Assembly: GCA_015039365.1 (NCBI GenBank)
Contig: WION01000011.1
Span: 124,001 to 188,000, forward strand
Length of the DNA: 64,000 nucleotides
Direction of reading: 5' to 3'
Origin: Amanita rubescens
Taxonomy: Eukaryota; Basidiomycota; Agaricomycetes; Agaricales; Amanitaceae
Under the pieces are notes generated by a model. The model saw only the letters and a program-made list of their open reading frames with translations. It made no database searches and was not told the origin of the DNA. Position numbers and translations under genes: made by a program. Positions 52,094-64,000 of the stretch are shown here, piece after piece; within the stretch, counting starts at the first letter, position 1; each line of letters begins with the position of its first letter.

Positions 52094-55070
52094 TCACCAA
52101 TTCCCCTGGCCATACATCTGAGCATTCCTATGCGTATTCCGCTTCGTCGCCGAATCAAACGAAGTTTCACTAATCTCATCTTCCACATCTCGGTGACGGT
52201 AGATACCTCCACCTCCAGTGCTACCCGAAGGCGAGGGTGGCACAGGGATAACCACAGGAGGCAAAACCGGTGAAATCGAAGGCGGCGCAACCGGCAAAAT
52301 GGTATTACTAGGGATGACCGGAATAACCGGAGGCGTCACCGATTCCGAAGGTTGTTGAAGCGTCACGCTTTTTCGTTTTCCCTTCTTTTTGCCCTTTCCT
52401 TTACCTGTCGTTGTGGGTCCCGCTGTCTCCGTCGTGCTCGTGCTTGCTCCTCCTTGAGATCCGATTGAAAAGCCCAATGGTGCTGGATACTCGAAGGGTG
52501 CGGGCGCTTCTTCATACACCGGTGGTGCCGGCGGGGTTGACCCAGGGCGGATGCTGCCCAAATCAACGGTTCTCATTGACGGTGTACCATATATCGTTGG
52601 TTGAGGGACCACTCGGGGTAGTACGGGCAACACGGGCACCACAGGTGTCGAGTCCAAGTGTGCATTATGGTGTGGAGGGGGGAACGTCGGTGGCGGAGTG
52701 GTGGGATGAGATTGTACAGGTGGAAGACTTATTGGTCGGCTGTTCGGGCTGAGGTGGCTCGGATCTTCATTCGATAAATGCTCCCTTGGTTCAAAAATAG
52801 GTGTTTCAGGTCGAGACTGATGTAAACATGATCAGCAAAAACTCAAAACAAAAACAAGAGGAAGAGACTTACGGGAGGCACAAGGGTGAATTCGATTGAT
52901 ATCGAACTACGGTTGCTACCGGTTCCGCTCGTGAATGCCGGACTGACAGGGCTGAGGGGACTAAGGAAGTGATGCGGGTTTTGGTGACGATGAACTGGGG
53001 TGCTAGTGCCGCCAATGGGACTAGGAGGAGCACTCAGATCCGGAGGAGGGTGGACAAACCATTGCGGAGCTGGTATGTGCGGAGGTGGCGCCATTGATGG
53101 AGGAGGCTGCGTAGGGTCACGGTTGTGGTGAGTGCTAGAGGGAGAAACGAGACCAGGTCCTCCAGTCCTACTAGGGGGTCTAGCCTGAGCATTTTCGTGT
53201 ATAACGTGTAATGCGTCGTCTCTAGGTGGTTGCTCTCGCGCTCTTCTGTTGCTTCCACTGTTTTCGACAACCAACTGCGGTTGATGCACAGGTACAGCAA
53301 AGGGAGGCTGAGGAGACCGAGAAGCGGGAGGAACTGAAGGAGGACGAGGAACTGAATATTGAGGAGCGGCAGGGACTGAAGGAGGACGAGGGACTGAAGG
53401 AGGACGAGGAACTGAATATTGAGGAACGGCAGGGACTGAAGGAGGTCGAGGGACTGGAAGTTGAGGAGCGGCAGGGACTGAAGGAGGTCGAGGGACAGGA
53501 GGTTGAGGAGTGGCAACCGCCGAAGGCGAACGAGGTACTGGAGGGAACGTAACGATCCCGAGTTCGCCCACGGAACTAGCGGCCGACTCGGTTGACGCCT
53601 CTGAGCTGTCATCTCTGGGTATACCCCCTGGGAACTGTTGTACAGGAGGGACTGGTGGGGGAGCCGGAACGCGTCGCCGAGGCTGAGGCGCTGATGAAGT
53701 AGATGGGAATGCGTTGCTTGGACCCTGACGGGAATGATGTCGCAGTTCGATGGGCGCTGTTTCCAAGGGGCGAGATGGATGGGCAGGATCGATCCGTTCC
53801 GCCGCTCGATCATTTCGGTTCTGATGTTGTGTTGTAGATGCAGGCACAGATGCACGACGAGCAGACCCTGATGTGCGATGAGAAGTGACCGAGCCAGACC
53901 CTGAGCCACTCGACTGGCTTTCGTCGCTGCTAGCTTGCATAAACACCTCTGGATGGACGGGTTGAGACGGTTGTGGTATTTCAGCTGCAGCAGTAGTGTT
54001 ACGACGCGTCGCAGCGTCATCTCTCGACCTGGTGGATCTACCACTCCTATCGCTCGGGACTTGCTGAAGGGATTCAGGAGGTACTTGTTCTCGTGAGGTT
54101 GTGGGAGCAACGCGTCGGCTAGGAGCAGCGCCCGTAGTCTGATAATCCTGAGCCTGGGCGGCTGACGCGACGGATGAGCGCCTGGTACTTTGTCGGGGTA
54201 GGATCTCCGTATCCACGGGGCTTCTTGTAGTATGTTGGTCCAAAGAGCTGCGCCGTGTGTGAGATGGACGATGACGATGGCTGGTGCTATCGTTGGGGCC
54301 TTGCGTCAACGCACGTCTCAAGGTCGCCGTTGCCACCTTGGCTTCTTGAGGGCTGGAAGTATCTTGGATCCTGCCTGCCGCTAGAGCTTGCACCTGCGAG
54401 AGCCGGACTACAAGTCTGCCCTGTTCCAAACCCTCTTCAAATCCAATGCGTCTCCCTTGCTCGCGGGCCAGCTGGACGGCGGACTTTTCCTTCAAATCGC
54501 GGGCCTTGTCCCGAGCGCGCTGCAAAGCACGCTCCATTTCTTCCTTGTCATCTTCGAGAATTTTGACGACATCAATACCCCTCCGTCTACACGGGGAAAG
54601 CAAAGTTAGCTTTGGATACCCCCCAAAAAGAATGAAACATACATTTCACGCTGAGCGTTATCGAGCTTGAGCTTATACTGCTCCACATCCTGCCTCGCCT
54701 TCAACGCCTCCTGTTGTGTATCCAAAATGGTCTGGGTCATCTTTTCTCGTACGTGTTTTGCCTCTTCCATGGCTTGCCGTTCCTTCTCTGCCTGTTCCTT
54801 GAGTAAGAGAGCGTACTTCCTGAGGCGGGCTTCCGTCTTCTCGATTTTGTACTCTCCGAGGAGGACGAGGTTGATCATGTCGTCCGTAGACAATCTTTTG
54901 AGTTCTTTTGCACGTTCTGTGCGGTAGGTGCTGCTTGCTTTACTGCTACGAGTGAACATGGTTCCGCTGGCCTTTGTGAGACGTGTTGGAGGGAGAGGCG
55001 GTGATGACGATGAGGTTTCGCTTGAATCTGGGTAGAGCGCGGGTTTGAATTGAGAGGCATCATAGGGCAT
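52094..55070 (-). CDS. Coiled-coil / proline-rich disordered protein
   Basis: Three exons: 55070-54643, 54586-52873 and 52816-52094, in frame and coding 954 aa. Residues about 45-225 are a long coiled coil: STDDMINLVLLGEYKIEKTE at its start, then Lys/Glu-rich helices (LKEQAEKERQAMEEAKHV; DKEEMERALQRARDKARDL). The remaining 700 residues are low-complexity: Ser/Arg/Thr-rich, then Pro-rich with several near-copies of VPRPPSVPAAPQ near 53340-53520. A basic patch, KGKGKKKGKRK, lies near the C-terminus. Proteins with this coiled-coil start and disordered tail are common in Agaricomycetes, but their role is unknown. A scaffold or adaptor is a guess. The gene appears intact. Confidence 0.75.
53335..53525 (-). 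repeat. Proline-rich internal tandem repeat
   Basis: About six near-copies of a 30-39 bp unit encoding VPRPPSVPAAPQ-type peptide sit within the long exon of the coiled-coil protein. Such arrays change copy number easily. Confidence 0.75.
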
Positions 55071-55316
55071 ACTATTGGGAGGGTGGATGAGGGTGAGAAG
55101 AAAGGGACATAATAAAGGGTATCCAACGGAATTGTGGCGGGTCGATCCTGGGTGTCTGAATGGAGATAAGCACCGCAACTGGACAAATCTGGATACCTGC
55201 CTTTTGACGCTGAATGCACCGCGTCTGGCAGTGGCAATCACCGCTTCGCATGTTGCAAGGCTGACAGTGACAGCATTATCCGGAGTTTGCTTGTGGCCGC
55301 CGGCGAGCGAGCGAAC

Positions 55317-56540
55317 ATGGACGCAGTTTTCAATGTCTTCTTTCAAATGTGGCCAATGTTTACAGTCGAAAACATACCAGATTTGTCTGGAAGGTAGTGA
55401 TCGTAACGGGCGCAAACACTGGAAGGCGATTGCAAAGGTGCGTATGCCACGTTAACACTCTGCTGAACGTGTGTGAATACATCATCTGCACAGGAATTAA
55501 TGGCACGGCGCCAAAGTCTACTTTACTTCTCGGGACGAAAATAGAGCCCGGGCCAGCAAGTTATAGAGGTACTGCGCGGGATTACAAGGTATTTCCTCGA
55601 CCTTCATTCCGTCAAAGACGCGGCTGAAACGTTTCTCTCGTGCGTCCCGATACAACAGCGGGGTTATGAAATCAATGTATCATGTATGATAGCCAACTCG
55701 ACATTCTCGACATTCTTTTTAACGGCGCGCGTGACTTTTCAGGTTCTGATTGATGAATCTTATCGGATTTCGCAGGGGAACCGTCGATATCCTATTGATT
55801 ACATCACGGATACGAGCAAGGATACGAGCAAGGCTACGACTATGAATTTGGCATCAACGTCTTGGGCAAGAATAGTATCCTTTACAAAACTCTGACGCTG
55901 ACTTTCACCTCGCAGGCCACTTTTTCTTGACGAAACTGCTTCTTCCCGCACTCACCGAAGTGGCCAAGAACTCGGCAGACCAGTATACTCGCATCGTCAA
56001 CTCATCTCTCCCATTTACGCTCCGCCCTCAAAGCAAATTGGTAAGCTTGACGTTTGTCAATCAGGGCAACCCTGATATCGATACAGGGAACCGTTATCAT
56101 TTCAAACGAGCACGCTAAGTGATACTTCAAGGGATTGTCTGTGTCCTTGAATACCGGTCAGTTCACGCACGTTTTCTTCTAATCTTTTCCTTTAATTAAA
56201 TTCGAAAACAGGCACCCTCAAATCGGAAGTATTTACCAACCCTAAGGCGACATCGTGGTTCCAGTCTCTGATTCACGTAAGTTCGCGACCCTTGCTAAAA
56301 GATTCTTCATAACGCGGATGCATATACCTTTTTTACAGTACCTGATATGCTATGACCCCAGCTTCAGGCGGGAACGGCGCCGGGAGCAGTTGATTTGAAC
56401 GGAAAGGCATGTATGCAAGCACGACGCGATGACAAGATCACAACTTATCAACAATTCATCGATTTTAGTATTTGGTTCCATGGGCACGTCTCGGCGAACC
56501 CTCTGCCGCCTCAGCTCGCAGAGGAGTTCTGGAACTGAGT
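55317..56540 (+). pseudogene. Decayed short-chain dehydrogenase/reductase
   Basis: Successive frames keep the outline of an NAD(P)-dependent short-chain dehydrogenase of the WW-oxidoreductase/retinol-dehydrogenase-like type. The start has IPDLSGKVVIVTGANTG with the TGxxxG cofactor loop broken near its end. Then come KVYFTSRDENRARAS followed by an in-frame stop, LDLHSVKDAAETFL, and YDYEFGINVLG, whose next exon starts GHFFLTKLLLPALTEVA. IVNSSLPF (the Ser region), GTLKSEVFTNP and VPWARLGEPS follow in the expected order. Frames shift several times between these blocks. The catalytic YxxxK segment is not visible intact. The whole length is present, so this is an in-place decayed gene rather than a fragment. 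Confidence 0.75.
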
Positions 56541-58101
56541 AAAAGACTTCTAACGAACCCCCAATCACGGGCAAGGCGTGATGATTCCCGCTCCCTCGGC
56601 CTCATCCCATGTACTTGCTATAAAGCCATCATCATTCAATACAAAGTAAACGCGATAGTAATATCCGCTTCATCTGCGTTGCGTACTCACAGGACACCGG
56701 TATACCCAGCCTCTCTTTCGGCCACGTTCGCACAGCACCACGCACTCAAAAGCTTATAATTTTAGAAACATGATATCATTGATAAGAGTATTGATGTTCC
56801 CCGGCCGACAGAGAAAAAGGAAAGAGAAAACATGCGCGTCGACCTACAAAGAGAACCGTGCCGTGCCGGTCGGTTACACGCGTTCACCAGGCTTATCCAT
56901 CTCCGTCCACGTCTTTGTTAACGTTATATACGTACGGTAAGCGCTCGTGTATTTGGAACTACCTTTATACGATCTCATCACACACGCACCGCAGCACGAA
57001 CATAAGGGTCGCTTCAAACGTGCCCCTACAAATTCCACTTCGCGGCAATTCGTTATGAACGGATCCGGAGATCAACGGCACTGCCCCTGGACCTATGCTC
57101 CCGGCACGCCTCGAGTTCTGATAAGGAATTCGAAGCGATGCCGCCGATCATGGGAGTCGGGGCCTCCGATACCGCCTCGGAGACTCCCACGAGTGATGCG
57201 TGCTGTGCAAGTCGTACTTATCACTACTTATCACCTCAGCTACTATATATCAAGAAGCACGATAAGTGACACAACTTGGCGCTGCTGCTCTGATCTTCTG
57301 ATTGATATGCAATGTTACAAGGAGATAATGAACACATTGCACGGTGATCGTGAGAAACATCATGCGGCCGTCTCGCAACAACTTCTTAACATCATTTTAC
57401 GATTGATATTGAACTTCTATGATCGGTCCGGATTTACGTAACTTTCGGTGACTTCCCCAAAACTAATTCCGGCCATTCAGAACTACTTATCGCTCCGAAT
57501 GCAGGCCCACAAGCGGACCGTGACCACTTCACTTCACTTCACTTCCCTCTTGCAGATCTCCGGAAGATTAGCGGCTCGCGTCAGATGGTATGACAGGCCC
57601 ATCACATCGCACATATTAATCGGAGTCTTGCAACCCCTCTAGTTGTCTACAAGAGAACTTACTTGTATGCTCGTCACGGATCAATCGATCACACGAGCAG
57701 CTCAGAAATAAACAATTACTTTGAATCCTTGTCGCCATTAGTTCTGTGAGCAAAGTTCCAATAAGGTTGAGCAAAAAATATCCGTCCGTCATGCAAAAAT
57801 CCAACCACGAAAGAGAATATAAATTGTGGAGTGAGAAAAACTGTAACATGTAAAACACCATCTCGGGAGTAAGGTCGAGAAGCATGCTTTGCTGTTAGCG
57901 GTGTTACAAGTCCGAATAAGGTAGCGCACAGTATTGTGTCGTTAGCCTGGACAAGTTGGGACTCGCTGGTTCGTCATTTTGACCGCATGTACATTAAGTT
58001 TGAGTGCAGTGTATTATAGTTTCGTGCCTAACCATAGTGGGATATTACTACCAACCAAATACATACAGTAGATCGCATAGGAATCTTCTAGACCCTTGCA
58101 T
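56541..58101. other. Region without supported gene
   Basis: Only weak frames occur. On the minus strand, 57885-57616 begins MLLDLTPEMVFYMLQFFSLH and continues NLYSLS, faintly like an F-box start, but it quickly becomes non-coding in character. It may be an F-box relic. CACTTCACTTCACTTC near 57528 is a short microsatellite. Confidence 0.4.
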
Positions 58102-60525
58102 TTACGAAGACCCTGAAGGAGATGGATGCAAACGTACAACTCGCCATATTTCTTCCGTCGTATGTCGAAGGCCATTGTAGACCGCCTCCTCGCTCATCCC
58201 CAACAGAGGTTGAACCTGGGCAACCTTTTTGCTATGTTCCCTGACCATATCAAGAATACGCGTCTGCAGCTCTTCGTGCGTCTTCAGTCTCCCGTCGTTT
58301 TTCTAATAACATATCAATTCGGTTATGTTGACCAGAAATGCTCTCGTTACCTGTTTCGCGTCGACCTTAATAAAAGCTCGAATCAAACCCGTAGGCAACT
58401 CGCCAGACGAAGCAATCAAGGTTTGTCTTAGTATCACCTTGACTTGTTCCCTAAGTTCTTGCTTCAGTTCGTCGCCCTCAAACACATTCGACTTTATCGC
58501 TTGACGAAGCAAATCGGTAAGATCCTCCGGAATGTTCTCAAGCACGTCCGACGGTATATTACGAACCAACTCCACCGGCAATCGCTCCAAAAGGGATGTA
58601 GGAAGTCGCTCGAGTGTCGGCCGTGGCAACTTCGACAGCACTGTTGCGGACAGTTTTACGAGAAGCTCCTGGGGAAGCCTTTCAAAACAGTGATTTGACA
58701 TTCTGCCAATGTACTCTGGTGGAATGCGTTCAACTGCAGACGCAGGAAGTGATTTGATCGAAGACGTTGGTACTGCATCCATCACAATTATCGGTAAATG
58801 TTTGAGGACTACTATGGGAGAGATGCGGATCAAGAATCCAAGAATGCTAAGTTCATCCCATCTCTTGTTGATACGACGGAACAGGGGTGGGGGTTTGACG
58901 TGAGGTGCCCCCTGATCTGACTGTTGTTCAGGAAGCGTAGGGTTTACTGGGGAGGTTATTCCTTCTTCAATTTCCTCACGCATGGCGATATACTCCGGGG
59001 ATAATTGTGCTAAAGGGAGGCGACGCAACAACTGGAGAGCATGTTTTCGATCCGGATTATCGTTTGGCTTATCCAACAGATTCTGCATCCGCAGCAAAGC
59101 CACTTCAAGTAACGTCGGCGGAACGAGTCCAAGGTCGTCCGGGAGTGTGAGTACCATAGCATCTCTCATCCGAGAGAATATGTGAATAGGAAGGTTCTGC
59201 AGAAACTCTTTGGGAGCGCCTCGCAAAAGATCGTTCGGCAGTTTAGCGAGAAGATCGTCCGGCAGTTTCTCTAGTACTTTGATCGGGACACGTGCCAAGA
59301 GTTCAGGCGGTAAACGGGCCAGAGCGGAGGGTGGAATGCGGTTAATCAGTCGCTCAGGTAGGATAACGCTGACACCTTGGATCATATTGCCAGGCAAGTG
59401 CGCCTCTAACTGGGGCTTGACCGTCTCGTTCAAGCTACAGCTGGCCGTCGTCTCGTACTTGTTCGAAAACTGCGGTTCGGAGAAGCTTTGCTGGAGATTC
59501 CCATGCCATAGCGTCATCTCTGTCGCCTGGATAATCCATTCGGTTACTGCTTTCGGGATCTCGTTGCCCGCCAGAACAATGTTGCATCTCTCCACTTCAT
59601 CGCGGATCACCTCGTTCACAATATCCTTGAGGCGATCCCAGTCCTTCCGCTTCTTTATTCGAGTTCCGGCATCCTCTTTGACAACATCCCAAATGAGATT
59701 TTCGAGCACAGGGATCATCGCCGCCTTGAGCAACGTTCCCAACTTGTTCCAATTTCCGTCAAAAACGTGGGTCAGTATCATAGACTCGGTGACTCTATCC
59801 CAACGCAAGTAATTCGTCGGAGATGACTGGAGAAGACAATGGCGAGTGACGAGCGCGATGACGGAACGGGCGACAAAGTAGCAGTTGTACTGTTGTAAAG
59901 TGTAGTTCTTGGTGCGGGGGTCTAAATGAATGGCGACGGCGACGGCAATAACATTGTAGAGGTCTGGTTTGTTTGAACCGAATTCGAGAATGATCTCTGC
60001 ATCCGTCTCGGAATGAATAACCTCGAGATCAGCGTCGCTGACAGGCGTCAGGCTATCCTCGGCCTCGCACCCTTCTTTCGAAATCGGCTCGAAGTTGGGG
60101 CCTTTGACTGGTCTACGGTCGATGCGGTGAACCCACCCGTTGTCCAGATATATCACGATATATTCGTGCTTGAAATGGTCCCTCTCCTTCCGCAGCTCGA
60201 GCTTGGTAATGGTGGTATATGTCTGCATCCTGTACCAGTCAAAGATCCTTCCGTCATCCCAATCGCGACAAGTTATCCTGACGGGAGCCATGTCCCGCAT
60301 CGAGGACAATTTGTGGGCAAGGGCTTGATGGACATCATGAGATGCGTTGGCAAGGTACTCGTTGGCATGTTGGGATGCGTTTGCAAGATATGTACCCTGA
60401 CTGGCTATAGACGGGTTGGCTATGGACGGCGTGGCCATGGATGGCCGAAACGAAGGTGGTAACCCTCCATGAAAGAGTTTGTCCTGCTCTTTGGTGTCAG
60501 TCTTCCCTCTTGAAAAGAAATGCAT
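58102..60525 (-). CDS. Octapeptide-repeat protein, copy 1
   Basis: Two coding exons, 60525-58351 and 58302-58102, give 791 aa. A further 5'-UTR intron is likely upstream (donor GTAAGT near 60585). Residues about 75-265 look like a permuted papain-like (NlpC/P60-LRAT) fold of the type seen in Agaricomycetes. HEYIVIYLDNGWVHRIDRR would hold the catalytic His, and YTLQQYNCYFVARSVIAL near residue 215 the Cys; this assignment is tentative. A helical middle follows. Then come two blocks of an 8-residue repeat of form P-x-x-L-L-x-x-L: seven units near 59191-59362 (for example PPELLARV, PDDLLAKL) and twelve units near 58505-58797 (for example PTSLLERL, PVELVRNI). The blocks are separated by about 115 residues. 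No signal peptide or membrane helix is seen. Function is unknown. Confidence 0.85.
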
Positions 60526-61105
60526 CGTCGCTTCTGTGTCCTGTTAGTGGAAAGAGTTGTAGGCGCAGGTGGGCTAACTTACAGTGAGAAGGCAGCGTTT
60601 GGAATGGATGCAGGAAATGGATGAACGAGATTTATAATTGCCTCGTGTTCAACATGTTTGAGAAGCGCGTTATGTAGCCTTTGTTCGCATCACCAGCTAA
60701 CTGAATCTTAATATCATTGGGTTATTCGGTTCCCCGAAGGTGATTTCATCAAAATCAATGAGGCTTTTGGGACGTCACGGGCTGTAAGCTGGGCATGCAG
60801 TACAGGACCAGCAGGGATCGTGTGAGGGAAAAAGCAATTCTATTTCAAGTTGACGGCAGTGGATTTCGTAACTGCCTTGTCCCCACATATAGATAGCGGC
60901 GGTCTTTCGAAACTGTTGAACAGGCCTTCTCTACCGGAGGCAGCAAATTAAATGTCAAGAGCATCGTGCTGGGGTTCACTGGACGTGACAAGAGCGTGAC
61001 TCAGAGTGACGCCGTCCAGAAATAGCATATCCGCTATTCCTCTCAATTTGGCCAACCAGATACAGCACGTACAACACGTTATAATACTCCTCTGGACCCT
61101 TGCAT

Positions 61106-63534
61106 TTATGAAGACCGTGAAGGAGATGGATGTAAACGTACGACCCGCCATATTTCTTCCGTCGTATGTCGAAGACCGTTGTAAACCGTCTCCTCGCTCA
61201 TCCCCAACAGAGGTTGAACCTGGGCAACCTTTTTGCTATGTTCCCTGACCATATCAAGAATATGCGTCTGCAACTCTTCGTGCTTATCGAGTTTCCCGTC
61301 ATTTTTCTAACAACATGCATCAATTCGGTTATGCTGACCAGAAATGCCCTCATTACCTGTTTCGTGTCGATCTTAATAAAAGCTCGAATCAAACCCGTAG
61401 GCAACTCGCCAGACGAAGCAATCAAGGTCCGTCTTAGTATCACCTTGACTTGTTCCCTAAGTTCTTGCTTCAGCTCGTCGCCCTCAAACACATTCGACTT
61501 TATCGCTTGACGAAGCAAATCGGTAAGATCCTCCGGAATGTTCTCAAGCACGTCCGACGGTATATTGCGAACCAACTCCACCGGCAATCGCTCCAAAAGG
61601 GATGTGGGAAGTCGCTCGAGTGTCGGCCGTGGCAACTTCGACAGAAGCGTTTCAGGTAACCTCTCTAAGAGTTCTCGAGGAAGCCTCTCAAAACAGTGAT
61701 CGGTCATTTTAGCCATGTACTCCGCTGGAATGCGCTCGAGAGCGGATTTGGGGATGGAGCGAATAGAAGATAATGGTAGTAAATCCATTACAAATGGTGG
61801 TACTCTTTTGAGGACTGGCAACGGAGCGATACGAATCAAGAACCCAAGAAAGCTACGATTATCCCATTTCTTCTTGATGCGACGGAATAAGGTATGACGT
61901 TTGACATCAGGCATCGCCTGATGTTGTACGGGGATCGTGGGTTCCGCTGATGAGGTCTCTTCTTCCTTAATTTCCTCGCACATGGCAATATGCTCTGGAG
62001 ACAATTTGACTGAGTAATCCTCAGGTAGGCGGCGCAATAACTGGAGAGCATGTTTTCGATCCGGATTATCGTCTGGTTTATCCAACAGATTCTGCATCCG
62101 CAGGAAAGCCACTTCAAGTAACGTCGGCGGAACGAGTCCAAGGTCGTCCGGGAGTGTGAGTACCATAGCATCTCTCATCCGAGAGAATATGTGAATAGGA
62201 AGGTTCTGCAGAAACTCTTTGGGAGCGCCTCGCAAAAGATCGTTCGGCAGTTTAGCGAGAAGATCGTCCGGCAGTTTCTCTAGCACTTTGATCGGGACAC
62301 GCGCCAAGAGTTCAGGCGGTAAACGGGCCAGAGCGGAGGATGGAATGCGGTTAATCAGTCGCTCAGGTAAGATAACGCTGACACCTTGGATCATATTGCC
62401 AGGCAAGTGCGCCTCTAACTGGGGCTTGACCGTTTCGTTCAAGCTACAGCTGGCCGTCGTCTCGTACTTGTTCGAAAACTGCGGTTCGGAGAAACTTTGC
62501 TGGAGATTCCCATACCATAGCGTCACCTGTGTCGCCTCGATAATCCATTCGGTTACTGCTTTCGGGATCTCGTCACCCGCCAGAACAATGTCGCATCTCT
62601 CCACTTCATCGCGGATCACCTTGTTCACAATGTCCTTGAGGCGATCCCAGTCCTTCCGCTTCTCTATTCGAGTTCCCGCGTCCTCTTTAACAATATCCCA
62701 AATGAGATGTCCGAGCACAGGGATCAATGCCGCCTTTAGCAACGTTTCCAACTTGTTCCAATTTCCGTCAAAAACGTGGGTCAATATCGTAGACTCGGTG
62801 ACTCTATCCCAACGTAAGTCATACGTCGGAGATGACTGGAGAAGACAATGGCGAGTGACGAGCGTGATAATGGAACGGGCGACAAAGTAGCAGTTGTACT
62901 GTTGTAAAGTGTAGTTCTTGGTGCGGGGGTCTAAACGAATGGCAACGGCGACGGCAATAACATTGTAGAGGTCTGGCTTGTTTGAACCGAATTCGAGAGT
63001 GATCTCTGCATCCGTCTCGGAACGAATAACCTCGAGATCAGCGTTGCTGACAGGCGTCAGGCTATCTTCAGCCTCGCATCCTTCTTTTGAGATAGGCTCG
63101 AAGTTGGGGCCTTTGATTGGTCTACGGTCGATGCGGTGAACCCACCCGTTGTCCAGATATATCACGATGTATTCGTGCTTGAAGTGGTCCCTCTCCTTCC
63201 GCAGCTCGAGCTTGGTGATGGTGGTATACGTCTGCCTCCCGTACCAGTCAAAGATCACTCCATCATCCCAATCGCGACAAATTATCCTGACGGGGGCCAT
63301 GTCCCGCATCGAGGACAATTTGTGGGCAAGGGCTTGATGGACATCATGAGATGCGTTGGCAAGGTACTCGTTGGCATGTTGGGATGCGTTTGCAAGATAT
63401 GTACCTTGACTGGCTATGGACGGGTTGGCTATGGACGGCGTGATCATGGATGGCCGAAACGAAGGGGGTAACCCTCCATGAAGGAGTTTCTCCTGCTCTG
63501 TGGTGTTGGCCTTCCCTCTGGAAAAGAAACGCAT
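61106..63534 (-). CDS. Octapeptide-repeat protein, copy 2
   Basis: Two coding exons, 63534-61357 and 61306-61106, give 792 aa with the same layout as copy 1. The candidate His and Cys motifs are kept (HEYIVIYLDNGW, YTLQQYNCYF), as are both octad blocks. Changes concentrate in the linker between the blocks (RRLPEDYSVKLSPEH versus RRLPLAQLSPEY) and in the early part of the second block (PLSSIRSI, PKSALERI, PAEYMAKM). The last seven octads are nearly identical between copies. The promoter side shares the 5'-UTR intron (donor near 63594). The copy looks intact, so both paralogues may be expressed. The uneven divergence suggests gene conversion or selection on the variable octads. Confidence 0.85.
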
Positions 63535-64000
63535 TGTCGCTTCTGTATTCAGTGTTAGTGGAATGAGTTATAGGCGCAGGTGGGCTAACTTACAGTGAGA
63601 AGGCAACTTTTGGAATGGTGCAGGTCACGCGGCAAATGGAAGGATGGTCTTTATAATTGTTAATAAGGGTCCTTGTTCGCATCCCTGGCGAACCGGATCC
63701 TACCATTTGCGTCGGATGGCTAATCGGTTCCCTGAAGGTGATCTTGACGGCATATACGGGCGCTAGAATTCAGAAGCTCAATATATATGCGAGAATGGCA
63801 CTTCATAGAAATCAGTTATTTCTGGAAGGTCTTTGCAAGCATCACGGGCTGAGAGCTGGGCATATATGTGCGTAGTACCGGACCGACACGGATACTAGTC
63901 AGGGAAAAAGCAATTCCATTCCAAGTTGACGGCAGTGAGTAATGGGCACCAATTGAAGATTCCGTAACCCCACATGTATAGCGGCGGTCTTTCAAAACTG

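Larger units (their letters stand above)
58088..64000 (-). repeat. Tandem duplication of a 2.9-kb gene unit
   Basis: Copy 1 spans about 58088-60920 and copy 2 about 61085-64000 (window end). The match covers the 3' flank, the whole gene, a probable 5'-UTR intron and promoter parts such as AAGTTGACGGCAGTG and ATAGCGGCGGTCTTTC. A third copy beyond the window cannot be excluded. Confidence 0.93.

Noticed and set aside
53034..54110. 358-codon minus-strand ORF overlapping the coiled-coil gene
   Set aside because: It is an alternative frame of the real exon; its Leu/Pro pattern is a shadow of the repeats.
59210..62890. Plus-strand ORFs of about 200 codons opposite the octad-repeat genes
   Set aside because: They are antisense shadows occurring at the same place in both copies, with no independent motif.

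Overview
The window looks like nuclear DNA of a mushroom-forming basidiomycete (Agaricomycetes). Coding regions are cut by many introns of about 45-60 nt. The transposon is of the KDZ class that is abundant in this group. Several families are typical of it: HNH-nuclease proteins, F-box proteins with TPR-like or WD-like parts, TKL-like kinases with a Cys-rich insert, and CipC. There are no bacterial-style operons, and I saw no rRNA, tRNA or CRISPR. Exon boundaries were worked out by hand from GT-AG (sometimes GC-AG) sites and reading frame.

Region A (1-27.7 kb) is a nest of mobile DNA. A truncated Helitron RepHel helicase (2195-3876) stops at the left end of an 11.1-kb KDZ transposon (3877-14991) with 150-bp terminal inverted repeats. 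The KDZ element carries an intact 10-exon transposase, an RNase H1 N-domain-like gene and a 687-aa accessory gene. The accessory gene is split by a young gag-only LTR retrotransposon (5285-7910). Removing that insertion and one CCGG duplication restores an open frame. To the right lie a repeat-built ORF cut by the KDZ end, an LTR-like sequence, a 2.4-kb non-autonomous hAT-like element with an 8-bp target duplication, and a roughly 1-kb inverted-repeat element. An HNH gene follows, flanked by two broken pieces of an APH-type phosphotransferase gene. Next is a 1.76-kb retroposed unit with a poly(A) tail and a 12-14 bp target duplication.

Region B (27.9-46 kb) is gene-bearing. It holds an F-box gene, a CipC-like stress gene, a second F-box gene with a beta-propeller-like body, and a partial copy of QCR6. 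It also holds a secreted two-domain galactose-binding-like protein, an MFS transporter and an intronless ATP-grasp/methyltransferase fusion. The last two are neighbours and could belong to one small-molecule pathway; this is inference.

Region C (46-64 kb) starts with a gene that appears to join two kinase domains. The first has lost the DFG aspartate, giving a pseudokinase-kinase order. Intact QCR6 follows, then a coiled-coil/proline-rich protein, a decayed short-chain dehydrogenase, and a tandem pair of about 791-aa proteins. Each of the pair joins a possible permuted papain-like domain to two blocks of octapeptide repeats. The most interesting items are the three-gene KDZ element, the tandem kinase, the ATP-grasp fusion and the octad-repeat pair.
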